Shown: one piece after another, positions 24,337 to 32,669 of the stretch
Layout of the letters: each line of letters opens with the position of its first letter
Numbering within the stretch: the stretch's first letter is position 1
Assembly (NCBI GenBank): GCA_964244725.1
Contig: CAXTJQ010000005.1
Coordinates: 124,001 to 188,000, forward strand
Direction: 5' to 3'
Length of the DNA: 64,000 nt
Source of the DNA: Kumtagia sp964244725
GTDB taxonomy: Bacteria; Pseudomonadota; Alphaproteobacteria; Rhizobiales; Rhizobiaceae
Made by a program: the position numbers and the translations under genes
Notes under the pieces: generated by a model
Seen by the model: the letters and a program-made list of their open reading frames with translations, nothing else
What the model was told of the DNA's origin: nothing
The model's database searches: none

Positions 24337-25253
24337 TGGCGAACATTCCTCTCACCCAGCCGGGGCTCGCCGATCCGCTGCTGGCGCCGCCGCGCAAGCG
24401 CACCGACTGGCTGCTGATCGTCGGCAGCACCATCGTCACCATCGTTTGCCTGCTGGCGGTTTTCGGCCCCCATGTCGGGCCCTTCGACCCGACCATCACG
24501 ACGCCCGTGGTCGCCGCGCCGCCGCCGTCCCTCGGCGAACTGCCCGGCGTGCTCAGGGCCTGGGCAATGGGAGAGCTGCCCGCGCCGCCGCATCTGATGG
24601 GAACGGACGCCAGCGGCTACGACATCTTCTCGCGCGTCATCGCCGCCCCGCGCACCGACCTGACCATCGCCCTCGTCGCCAACGGACTATCGCTGATCGT
24701 CGGCGTGCTGCTCGGGCTGGTCGCCGGCTACTACCGCAACTGGCTGACGGAGCTGCTGATGCGCGTCTCCGACGTCATGCAGTCCTTTCCGGTGTTCATC
24801 TCGGCAATGGTGCTGGTGGCGCTCGCCGGCCGCTCGACCAGCAACATCATCATCGCGCTGGCCTTCGTCTATGCGCCTATCTACCTGCGGTTGACGCGCT
24901 CCGAGGTGCTGAGCCAGCGCACGCGGGGCTTCGTCGAGGCGGCTCGCGCCATCGGCAACAGCGAAATCTCCATCGCGCTGCGCCATGTGCTGCCGAACTC
25001 GCTGACGCCGGCGCTGATCCAGGCGTCGGTGACGGTGGGTTTCGCCATCCTGCTGACGGCGGGTCTGTCGTTCGTGGGCGCCGGCGTTCGCCCGCCGACG
25101 CCGGAATGGGGACTGATGATCTCCATCGGCGCCAACCAGGTCATTTTGGGCGAGTGGTGGCCGTCGGTCTTCCCCGGCATCGCCATCTCCATCACGGTGT
25201 TCGGCTTCGCCGTTCTCGGCAACGCCCTGGAGCGCCGCTATGAAAGTGGCTGA
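24336..25253 (+). CDS. ABC transporter permease, DppC type
   Basis: A 305-residue partner permease. One transmembrane helix near residues 24-45, then a periplasmic loop with the family signature HLMGTDASGYDIFSRVIAAP, then five helices; the ATPase coupling segment is YLRLTRSEVLSQRTRGFVEA followed by ARAIGNSE, and the end reads ITVFGFAVLGNALERR. The loop between helix 1 and the GTD motif is longer than in E. coli DppC and rich in Pro and Ala (APPPSLGELPGVLRAWAMGE). It overlaps the ATPase gene by 14 bases. Confidence 0.93.
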   Translation: MANIPLTQPGLADPLLAPPRKRTDWLLIVGSTIVTIVCLLAVFGPHVGPFDPTITTPVVAAPPPSLGELPGVLRAWAMGELPAPPHLMGTDASGYDIFSRVIAAPRTDLTIALVANGLSLIVGVLLGLVAGYYRNWLTELLMRVSDVMQSFPVFISAMVLVALAGRSTSNIIIALAFVYAPIYLRLTRSEVLSQRTRGFVEAARAIGNSEISIALRHVLPNSLTPALIQASVTVGFAILLTAGLSFVGAGVRPPTPEWGLMISIGANQVILGEWWPSVFPGIAISITVFGFAVLGNALERRYESG

Positions 25254-27078
25254 GGCGCTCGAAACCCAAGTCGCGGTGGCGCGGACGATCATGTCGGTGC
25301 GTGGGCTGACCGTCGGCTATCCGACGCCGGAGGGCTGGTCGCGCCCGGTGAACGGTCTCGATCTCGACATCCGCGAGCGCGAGGTGATCGGCTTGGTCGG
25401 CGACGCCGGCTCGGGCAAGTCGACCGCTGCCCTGGCGCTTCTCGGGTTGGCCAGGGCTCCTGGAAAAATCCTCGACGGCAGCATCGAGTTCGGCGGGCGC
25501 GACCTGCTCAAGCTTTCGGACGACCAACTGCGCGAAATCCGCGGCCGCGACATCAGCATCATCGTGCAGAATCCGCGCGGCGCGCTGAATCCGATGCTGA
25601 GGATCGGCCGCCAGATCGGCTACGCCTACCAGGCGCACCGCAAGGCGAGTTCGGCGGAGGCGCGCGGACAGGCCGTCGACATGCTTCGTCTCGTCGGCAT
25701 CAACGATCCCGAGCGGCGCGTCTCGGCCTTCGCGCATGAGCTTTCCGGCGGCATGGCGCAGCGCGCGCTGATCGCCATGGCGCTGTCGTCCCGGCCGCGC
25801 CTGCTCATCGCCGACGAGCCGACCAGCGGCCTCGACGTGACCATTCAGGCGCAGTTCCTGGACCAGATGTGGCAGACGGTGCAGGATACCGGGTCGGCGA
25901 TCCTGCTGGTCACGCAGGAGCTTGGCATCATCGCCAATTACTGCGACCGTGTGCTGGTGCTGCACGAGGGGCGCATCGTGGAGGACGCGCCGGTGGCGCG
26001 GTTCTTCGCCGACCCGCAGCACGCCTATAGCCGCGACGTTCTGCGCATCCAGCGCGAGAAAGGCGGCGCCTTCCGCGCCCAGCCGGCGAAGGCCGAGCCG
26101 AAGGCGCCGGTGATGGCGGTGTCGGATTTGACGGTTCACTTTCCGGTCCGCAACTCAAACAAGGTGGTGCAGGCCGTATCGGGCGTGACGCTCGACGTCG
26201 CCAAGGGCGAAGCGGTCGGCCTCGTCGGCGAGAGCGGGTCGGGCAAGACCACCGCCGGCCGCGCCATGGTGCGGCTGGTGCAGCCGACCGCCGGCAAAAT
26301 TCTGTTCCAGGGCCAGGATGTGTCGCGTCTCAATTCGAGCGAGATGCGCGGCTTGCGCGCCAGGATGCAGATCGTCTTCCAGGACCCGTTTGACAGCCTC
26401 AACCCGCGCTGGACGATCGGCGACATCCTGGCGGAACCGCTGAACCTGCACACCAAACTGTCGGCGCGGGAAAAGCGCGAGCGGGCGGCGGCGGCGCTGG
26501 ACCTGGTGGCGCTCGACCCGAAGATCCTCGGCCGCAAGCCGCGCGGGCTGGGCGCCGGCACGCTGCAGCGCGTCAACATCGCGCGCGCGCTGATCTCCGA
26601 TCCCGAGTTCATCGTGCTGGACGAGCCGACTTCCGTGCTGGCGCCGCGCGCCCGCGCCGGCCTGATCGAACTCCTGCCGAGGCTGCAGGAGAAGCTCGGC
26701 GTTTCGTTCCTGTTCATCAGCCACGATTTGACGACGGTGCGCTATCTCTGCCATCGGGTCGCCGTGATGTATCTCGGCCAGATCGTCGAGGAGGGGACGG
26801 TCGAGCAGATTTTCTCGCGGCCCAGGCACCCTTATTCGCAGGCGCTGCTGTCGTCGCACCTGTTTCCCGACCCGTCGCATCGCCGCGTCGACCATCCCGC
26901 GCCGGCTGCGCTCGAAGGCGAGATCCCGAGCCCGATCGATCCGCCGCCCGGCTGCTATCTCGCCGGCCGCTGCCCGCATGCGCTGCCGCCCTGCCGCCAG
27001 AACCGGCAGGTGCTGGCGCCCCTCGACGATGGCCGGCAGGTGCGCTGCGAGAGGGCACAGCGTGGAGAAATCCAATGA
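25240..27078 (+). CDS. fused dipeptide-type ABC ATPase with two nucleotide-binding domains
   Basis: A 612-residue fusion of DppD-like and DppF-like ATPases. Domain 1: Walker A GDAGSGKS (54-61), signature LSGGM (168-172), Walker B LLIADEPT, but Gln226 (LVTQELG) where the H-loop histidine is expected. Domain 2: Walker A GESGSGKT (330-337) and an intact H-loop (FISHDL), but the signature reads LGAGT (437-441) instead of LSGGQ and the D-loop reads SVLA instead of SALD. One composite ATP site should thus be intact and the other degenerate. The C-terminus has the oligopeptide/dipeptide C-terminal extension with CYLAGRCPHALPPC. It energises import of the cluster's substrate. Confidence 0.93.
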   Translation: MKVAEALETQVAVARTIMSVRGLTVGYPTPEGWSRPVNGLDLDIREREVIGLVGDAGSGKSTAALALLGLARAPGKILDGSIEFGGRDLLKLSDDQLREIRGRDISIIVQNPRGALNPMLRIGRQIGYAYQAHRKASSAEARGQAVDMLRLVGINDPERRVSAFAHELSGGMAQRALIAMALSSRPRLLIADEPTSGLDVTIQAQFLDQMWQTVQDTGSAILLVTQELGIIANYCDRVLVLHEGRIVEDAPVARFFADPQHAYSRDVLRIQREKGGAFRAQPAKAEPKAPVMAVSDLTVHFPVRNSNKVVQAVSGVTLDVAKGEAVGLVGESGSGKTTAGRAMVRLVQPTAGKILFQGQDVSRLNSSEMRGLRARMQIVFQDPFDSLNPRWTIGDILAEPLNLHTKLSAREKRERAAAALDLVALDPKILGRKPRGLGAGTLQRVNIARALISDPEFIVLDEPTSVLAPRARAGLIELLPRLQEKLGVSFLFISHDLTTVRYLCHRVAVMYLGQIVEEGTVEQIFSRPRHPYSQALLSSHLFPDPSHRRVDHPAPAALEGEIPSPIDPPPGCYLAGRCPHALPPCRQNRQVLAPLDDGRQVRCERAQRGEIQ

Positions 27079-28694
27079 CCGACACCGCAGCGCATGACGA
27101 TGTGCTGATCGTCGGAGCCGGCGCCAGCGGCGGCGCGGTCGCCTGGCGGCTCGCCTCGGCGGGACTCAAAGTCACGTGCCTCGAACAGGGCGACTGGGTG
27201 TCCTACGAGGACGCGCCGAGCCTGCGGCCGGACTGGGAGATCGCCCGCCAGACGACTCACCACCCAAACCCGAACGTCCGCCGGAACCGCGTCGACTACC
27301 CGGTCGACGATACGGACGCGGCGATCAAGCCCTTCGTCTACAACGCGGTCGGCGGCTCGACCATCCTGTGGGGCGCGCACTTCCCGCGCTTCCGGCCGTC
27401 GGACTTCAAGACGCGGACGCTCGATGGCGTCGGCGACGACTGGCCGATCGACTATGCCGACCTCGCACCCTATTACGAGGAGAACGACCGCATCATGGGC
27501 GTGTCCGGCCTGGCCGGAGACCCCGGCAACCCGGAGCGCGCCGCGCGGCCGATGAAGCCCATTCCGCTGGGCGAGGGCGGCCGCCGCATGGCGCAGGCCT
27601 TCGACCGGCTCGGCTGGCATTGGTGGCCCTGCGACGTGGCGATCAATTCGGAGCCTTATGGGCGCGGCCGCAACGCCTGCAACAATTGCGGGCCTTGCGA
27701 TCTCGGTTGCCCTCGCGGCGCGCGCTCCTCCGCCGACATCACCTATTGGCCGCTGGCGCTGGAACAAGGCGCGCGGCTCGAAACCGGCGCGCGCGTGTTC
27801 GACATCGAGACGGACGCGCGCGGCCGCGCCGCCGGCGTCGCCTATTACGACCGCGACAATGTCGCCCGCCGCCGCCGCGCCAGCGTCGTCATCCTGGCCG
27901 CCAACGGCCTGGGCACCGCCCGGCTGATGCTGCTGTCGCGCTCGAAGCGGTTCCCGAACGGCATCGGCAACGACACTGATCTGGTCGGCCGCCGCCTGAT
28001 GCACCACCCGACCGGCATGGTGACGGGCAAATTCCGCGAGCCGATCGAGGGCTATCGCGGGCCCTTCGCGGTCTCGATCCTGTCGCAGCATTTTTACGAG
28101 ACCGACCGGTCGCGCGGTTTCCTGCGCGGCTACCAGATGCAGTTGGTGCGCTCCGACGGCCCGGTCGGCACGGCCTGCGGCGGCTATCTGCCCCGCCTGC
28201 CCTGGGGCGAGGACCACCACCGCCGCTTCCGCGAGACCTTCGCCCATACTGCGAGCCTGACCGTGACCACGGAGGACCTGCCGCGCGACGAGAACCGCGT
28301 CACCTTGTCGGACACGCTGACCGACGCCTGGGGCATCCCGGCGCCCAAGATCACCTATTCGCTCGACCGCAACACCAGGGACATGATCGAGCACGGCATC
28401 GCCAGCGCGACGCGCGCCTTCGAGGAGGCCGGCGCCTGGGAAACGGCGCCGCAGCGCCTGCTGCCGCATGCCGGCTTCCACCAGCTCGGCACGGCCTGCA
28501 TGGGCGCCGACCCGGCGTCAAGCGTGGTGGACGATGCCTGCCGGACGCATGCGGCGCCGAACCTCATGATCGTCGACGGCTCGGTCTTCACCACGGCAGC
28601 CGCGCTAAACCCGACATCGACGATCCAGGCCATCGCCCTTTATGCCGCCGACCGGCTGGTGCGCGAGCGGCGCGATCTGGAGGTGGCTGCATGA
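27075..28694 (+). CDS. GMC-family oxidoreductase, gluconate/sorbosone dehydrogenase-like large subunit
   Basis: A 539-residue FAD enzyme of the GMC family. The dinucleotide motif GAGASGGAVAWRLASAG is at residues 16-32, and VYNAVGGSTILWGAHFPRF binds FAD. A four-cysteine segment CNNCGPCDLGCPRGARSS (near residue 200) is typical of the large subunit of multi-subunit alcohol/aldose dehydrogenases. The C-terminal active site contains HQLGTACMG and LNPTSTIQAIALYAADRL. There is no Tat or Sec signal, unlike the periplasmic gluconate 2-dehydrogenases, so it should act in the cytoplasm. It overlaps the ATPase gene (ATGA) and the small subunit-like gene that follows. It probably oxidises an alcohol group of the imported substrate. 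Confidence 0.88.
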   Translation: MTDTAAHDDVLIVGAGASGGAVAWRLASAGLKVTCLEQGDWVSYEDAPSLRPDWEIARQTTHHPNPNVRRNRVDYPVDDTDAAIKPFVYNAVGGSTILWGAHFPRFRPSDFKTRTLDGVGDDWPIDYADLAPYYEENDRIMGVSGLAGDPGNPERAARPMKPIPLGEGGRRMAQAFDRLGWHWWPCDVAINSEPYGRGRNACNNCGPCDLGCPRGARSSADITYWPLALEQGARLETGARVFDIETDARGRAAGVAYYDRDNVARRRRASVVILAANGLGTARLMLLSRSKRFPNGIGNDTDLVGRRLMHHPTGMVTGKFREPIEGYRGPFAVSILSQHFYETDRSRGFLRGYQMQLVRSDGPVGTACGGYLPRLPWGEDHHRRFRETFAHTASLTVTTEDLPRDENRVTLSDTLTDAWGIPAPKITYSLDRNTRDMIEHGIASATRAFEEAGAWETAPQRLLPHAGFHQLGTACMGADPASSVVDDACRTHAAPNLMIVDGSVFTTAAALNPTSTIQAIALYAADRLVRERRDLEVAA

Positions 28695-29119
28695 CCGATG
28701 CGAGCGTGCTGTCGGCTGTCTTCGCGACGATCCTGCCCGGCGACGACCTTTATCCCTCGGCCGGCCTGCTGCCGCTTGGCGAACGTGCGCCGACCTATCC
28801 GCATTTCGCTCCCGCCATCGCCGGGACGTTGAACGCGCTCCCGGCAGATTTCGCGGCGCTGAATCAATCATCGCAAACGGCGATCCTGCGTGATCTTGAG
28901 GCCGCTAGGCCGGAGCTTTTCTCAGCCTTCGTGACGGCAGCCTACAGCCTGTACTATTCTGACAAGACGGTGCTTGGCGTCATCGCCGAGGCCGAGAACT
29001 ACACGCCGCGGTCGCCGCAGCCGGAGGGCTATGCGCTGAAGCCGTTCGACCCGGCAGTCGTCGCGACGCCCGCAACTCATTCGCCATCCTGGCGGCCGAC
29101 GGAGCAAAGTCATGCCTGA
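28691..29119 (+). CDS. gluconate 2-dehydrogenase subunit 3-like small protein
   Basis: A 142-residue protein placed directly after the GMC large subunit with a four-base overlap. Its helical pattern, with LSAVFATILPGDDLYPSAGL at the start and LFSAFVTAAYSLYYSDKTV in the middle, resembles subunit 3 of gluconate 2-dehydrogenase-type complexes, which supports folding and assembly of the flavoprotein. The usual Tat signal of that subunit is absent, matching the unsignalled large subunit. The conserved end YTPRSPQPEGYALKPFDP supports the family call. It overlaps the following SDR gene by eight bases. Confidence 0.75.
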   Translation: MTDASVLSAVFATILPGDDLYPSAGLLPLGERAPTYPHFAPAIAGTLNALPADFAALNQSSQTAILRDLEAARPELFSAFVTAAYSLYYSDKTVLGVIAEAENYTPRSPQPEGYALKPFDPAVVATPATHSPSWRPTEQSHA

Positions 29120-29873
29120 GCAACGGCACGCCGGGCGCGTCGCGCTGGTGACGGGCGGCGCAAGCGGCATTGGCCTTGGCATCGTCGAACGCCTGCTTGC
29201 CGACGGCGCGAAGGTCGCGTCCTTCGACCTGAATGCGACGCAACTCGTCGGCGACCGGTTCCTCTCCCTGCAGGGCGACGCGACCAGCGAGGCTGATGTC
29301 CAGAAAGCCGTCGACGACGTGGTTGCCTGGGGCGGCTCTCTGGACATCATGGTCTGCAACGCCGGCGTCATCGGCGTCACGCCCGTGGTCGAGATGGACT
29401 TCGCCGAGTGGCGTCGGGTGACGGAGGTCAATCTGCACAGCGTGTTCCTCGGATCGCGCGCCGCCGCCCGCGCCATGATCGCGCGAGGGAAGGGCGGCTC
29501 GATCATCAACGCCTCGTCGGGGGCGGGCAGGCGCGGCGTGCCGAACCTGTCGCACTACTGCGCGTCCAAAGCGGCGATCATCATGCTCACGCAGTCGCTC
29601 GCCGTCGAGCTCGCGCCGCACCGGGTCCGGGTCAACGCCTATGCGCCCGGCCACATAGAGACGCCGTTCTGGGGCGGTATCGCGGAAGGATTCTCCAAGG
29701 TCCTGGGCAAGAGCCCCGAAGCGGTGATCGAAGGCTTCCGCGCGACCGTGCCGTGGGGACGGTTCGGGTCGGCGGTCGACGTCGCGGCCTCGGTGTCCTG
29801 GCTCGCCAGCGACGACGCCGACTATGTCAGCGGCCAGACCCTGGCGATGAACGGCGCGGAGTTCCCCTATTGA
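29112..29873 (+). CDS. short-chain dehydrogenase/reductase
   Basis: A 253-residue classical SDR with the cofactor motif TGGASGIGLGIVERLLADGA, an aspartate after strand 2 (FDLN) that favours NAD, the CNAG motif, and the catalytic Ser-Tyr-Lys in NASSGAG and YCASK. It probably oxidises a secondary alcohol or reduces a ketone of the pathway. It overlaps the small subunit gene upstream and shares one base with the next start (TGATG). About the same size as the minus-operon SDR but only generally similar. Confidence 0.9.
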   Translation: MPEQRHAGRVALVTGGASGIGLGIVERLLADGAKVASFDLNATQLVGDRFLSLQGDATSEADVQKAVDDVVAWGGSLDIMVCNAGVIGVTPVVEMDFAEWRRVTEVNLHSVFLGSRAAARAMIARGKGGSIINASSGAGRRGVPNLSHYCASKAAIIMLTQSLAVELAPHRVRVNAYAPGHIETPFWGGIAEGFSKVLGKSPEAVIEGFRATVPWGRFGSAVDVAASVSWLASDDADYVSGQTLAMNGAEFPY

Positions 29874-31519
29874 TGCGCGGGACGCCGCAAACCTTCGATT
29901 TCATCGTCGTCGGCGCCGGCTCGGCCGGCTGCGTGCTGGCCAATCGGCTGTCCGAGGACGGCAGGAACAGCGTGCTCCTGCTCGAAGCCGGCGGATCGGA
30001 CCGCAATCCGGTCTTCTCCATCCCGCTGCTCGCCGGCGTCGCCTATTGGTGGAAGCGGTCCAACTGGAACTACGTTACGACGCCGCAGTATGGGCTCGAC
30101 GGCCGCACCATCAAATGGCCGCGCGGCAAGGTGCTGGGCGGTTCTTCCACCATCAACGGCATGATGTATATGCGCGGCAACGCCGCAGACTATGACGGCT
30201 GGCGCCAGCTTGGGCTGCCCGGCTGGGCCCATGCCGACGTGCTGCCTTATTTCAGGCGCTCCGAGCACAATCCAGAACGGCCCGACAATCCCTATCATGG
30301 CCAGGACGGGCCGCTCTTCGTCGCCAGGGCGAAAGCCGCCAATCCGCTCTACGAAGCCTTCCTGGCAGCTGGCAAAGCCGAAGGGTTTCGGCCGAACGCC
30401 GATTTCAACGGCGCGGATCAGGAGGGGCTCGGCCCCTACGATTTCAACATCCGCGACGGCCGCCGCGAATCGAGCGCGACGGCCTTCCTGCGGCCGGCGC
30501 TGAAACGGCCGAACCTCACTGTCTGGACAAGAGCTGTGGCGACCCGCATCCGGCTCGATGGGTCGCGGGCGACCGGGCTGGATGTGCTGCACAAAGGCAA
30601 GACGGTCAGCATCGCCGCGCGGCGCGAGATCGTGCTGGCCGGCGGCGCGATCAACTCGCCCCACCTGCTTCAGGTGTCGGGCATCGGCGATCCGGCGATG
30701 CTGAAGGCCGCGGGCGTGTCGCCGCTGATCGCGTCGCGCGACGTCGGGCGCAATCTGCAGGACCATCTCGGCGTCTACCTGACCTATGCGGCCAAGGACC
30801 CGATCACGCTCTACGCGCTGTTCCGTCCGGATCGCGCCGCTCAGGCCTTCCTCTCCGCCTGGGCCTTCGGCACGGGGCCGGCGACGGCCGTACCGCTGGA
30901 GGCCGGCGGCTTCCTGAAGACGCGCCCTGATCTGGATATCCCGGATATCCACATCACCTTCGTGCCGGGCCTCAGCCTGGAGACGACGCGGAAGGGGCAG
31001 GGCGGGCACGGCTATCTCATCAATTTCTACCAGCTCAGGCCGCGGAGCCGCGGCGAGGTCGCACTGACCTCGCCCGACCCGCTCAAGGCGCCGCGCATCG
31101 ACCCGCGCTATCTGGACTCGGAGTTCGACCGCGCCGTCATGCGCGACGGCGTCCGGCTGGCGCGCGGGATCGGCGAGAACCCAGCGCTGGCGCGCTACAA
31201 GGCGTCGGACCTGTCGCCGACCCCGCGCGACCTGGCGAGCGACGACGCCATCGACGCCTGGGTGCGGCAGGGCGCCAACACGATCTTCCATCCGGTCGGC
31301 GCCTGCCGCATGGGCGCGGACGAGAGCGCCGTCGTGGACGCCGAACTGCGCGTACGCGGCGTCGCCGGCTTACGCGTCGCGGATGCTTCCATCATGCCGT
31401 TGATCATCGGCGGAAACACCGCCGCGCCGACGATGATGATCGCCGAGAAGGCGGCCGACTTGATGCTCGGCCGCGCGCCCCTGCCGCGCGATGAGCCGTC
31501 CGCCGTGCGGGCCGCCTGA
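29873..31519 (+). CDS. GMC-family oxidoreductase, choline/alcohol dehydrogenase type
   Basis: A 548-residue FAD enzyme of the single-subunit GMC class. DFIVVGAGSAGCVLANRLSE is the FAD-binding motif, WPRGKVLGGSSTINGMMYMR is the GMC signature 1, GAINSPHLLQVSGIGD is signature 2, and the active-site histidine region is FHPVGACRMG near the C-terminus with the second conserved residue in GGNTAAPTMMIAEKAADL. Relatives oxidise choline, aliphatic or aromatic alcohols or polyethylene glycol. No signal peptide. Two GMC enzymes of different type in one operon suggest two alcohol groups or successive oxidations. It overlaps the serine-hydrolase gene by 29 bases. Confidence 0.92.
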   Translation: MRGTPQTFDFIVVGAGSAGCVLANRLSEDGRNSVLLLEAGGSDRNPVFSIPLLAGVAYWWKRSNWNYVTTPQYGLDGRTIKWPRGKVLGGSSTINGMMYMRGNAADYDGWRQLGLPGWAHADVLPYFRRSEHNPERPDNPYHGQDGPLFVARAKAANPLYEAFLAAGKAEGFRPNADFNGADQEGLGPYDFNIRDGRRESSATAFLRPALKRPNLTVWTRAVATRIRLDGSRATGLDVLHKGKTVSIAARREIVLAGGAINSPHLLQVSGIGDPAMLKAAGVSPLIASRDVGRNLQDHLGVYLTYAAKDPITLYALFRPDRAAQAFLSAWAFGTGPATAVPLEAGGFLKTRPDLDIPDIHITFVPGLSLETTRKGQGGHGYLINFYQLRPRSRGEVALTSPDPLKAPRIDPRYLDSEFDRAVMRDGVRLARGIGENPALARYKASDLSPTPRDLASDDAIDAWVRQGANTIFHPVGACRMGADESAVVDAELRVRGVAGLRVADASIMPLIIGGNTAAPTMMIAEKAADLMLGRAPLPRDEPSAVRAA

Positions 31520-32663
31520 CCCGGTGCCGAACGTTGCCCAACCTGGCGTCAGCGGTTCCGTCGATCCGGCATTCGCACGCGTCGCCGATCTGTTCTCAAA
31601 CCTGGTTTCCGCAGGCTCGGAGCGCGGAGCGCTCGCTGTTGCGATCGACGGCCATGTCGTGGTGGACATTCATGGCGGCGCCGCCGATCCCCTGAGCGGC
31701 AGGCCGTGGCGTAAGGACACGCTCGCCTGCTGCTTCTCGGTGACCAAAGGCGTTTTCTCGCTGCTTGCTCATCTGCTGATCGATCGCGGGTCGCTCGATC
31801 CGGACCGACGCGTCGCCGACCTATGGCCGGAGTTCGCCGCCGGCGGCAAGGGCGACATCACGATTGCCGACGTGATGACGCATCGCGCCGGACTGCCGGC
31901 AGTCTCGCAGGCCTGCGCGCGAGGCGATCTCTATAACTGGGAGACGATGACCGGCCTGCTGGCGGCGTCGCGGTCGGTCGTCGAGCCACGCGCGGCGCCC
32001 GTCTATCACAACATGACCTATGGCTATCTGCTGGGCGAAATTATGCGCCGCGCCACCGGCCGGCCGGTCCGCGACCTGCTGGCGGACCTGCTCTGCCAAC
32101 CGCTCGGCGTCGATTTCGCCATTGGCTTGTCCGCTGCCGACCAGGCGCGGATCGCGAGCCTCACGCAGGACGATCCGGACTCGCTGTTCCGCCGTCTGGA
32201 GGCGGAGCCGGATACACTGTTTTCCCGTTCGATGGCTTTCTTTGACGAGAGCGAGGACTTCAATACCGAACGCTGGCGCGGCGCCGTTATCGGCGCAGGC
32301 AGCGGCCATGCCACGGCGCCGGCCCTGGCGCGCCTCTACGGCCAACTCGTGAACTCACGGTCCTTCCTGTCGGCCGCGCGCCAGGCGGATGCGCGCACGG
32401 AGCGCTGCCGCAGCGCCGGCGTCGATCCCGTTCTTGGCTTGCCGATCCGCCACGCGCTGGGGTTCGAGCTGTCGCTTCCGCCAAGCCTGGATTTCGGCCC
32501 GAACCCTGCGACCACAGGCTATTGGGGCGCCGGCGGCGCGACGGCTTTCGCGGATCCGGACAGCAGGCTCGCTTTCGGCTATGTGACCGGCGCCATGGCG
32601 CCGGGTCTCGGTTCGTCCGACCGGGCCCGCGCCCTGGTGGCGGTCGCCTACGATTGCATGTGA
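31491..32663 (+). CDS. serine hydrolase, beta-lactamase/EstB-type esterase family
   Basis: A 390-residue hydrolase of the beta-lactamase (class C)/penicillin-binding fold. The nucleophile motif is S83-V-T-K86, and Y172-H-N174 gives the second motif; a C-terminal GYWGAGG stretch takes the place of the KTG box as in EstB-like esterases. There is no signal peptide, which argues against a beta-lactamase and for a cytoplasmic esterase or amidase acting on the substrate or an intermediate. The ATG at 31491 lies inside the previous gene; a GTG at 31524 is an alternative start just after its stop. Confidence 0.87.
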   Translation: MSRPPCGPPDPVPNVAQPGVSGSVDPAFARVADLFSNLVSAGSERGALAVAIDGHVVVDIHGGAADPLSGRPWRKDTLACCFSVTKGVFSLLAHLLIDRGSLDPDRRVADLWPEFAAGGKGDITIADVMTHRAGLPAVSQACARGDLYNWETMTGLLAASRSVVEPRAAPVYHNMTYGYLLGEIMRRATGRPVRDLLADLLCQPLGVDFAIGLSAADQARIASLTQDDPDSLFRRLEAEPDTLFSRSMAFFDESEDFNTERWRGAVIGAGSGHATAPALARLYGQLVNSRSFLSAARQADARTERCRSAGVDPVLGLPIRHALGFELSLPPSLDFGPNPATTGYWGAGGATAFADPDSRLAFGYVTGAMAPGLGSSDRARALVAVAYDCM

Positions 32664-32669
32664 GGTCAT

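Noticed and set aside
31491..32663. Serine hydrolase as an antibiotic-resistance beta-lactamase
   Set aside because: It lacks a signal peptide and a KTG box and is embedded in a catabolic operon; an esterase of the same fold is more likely.
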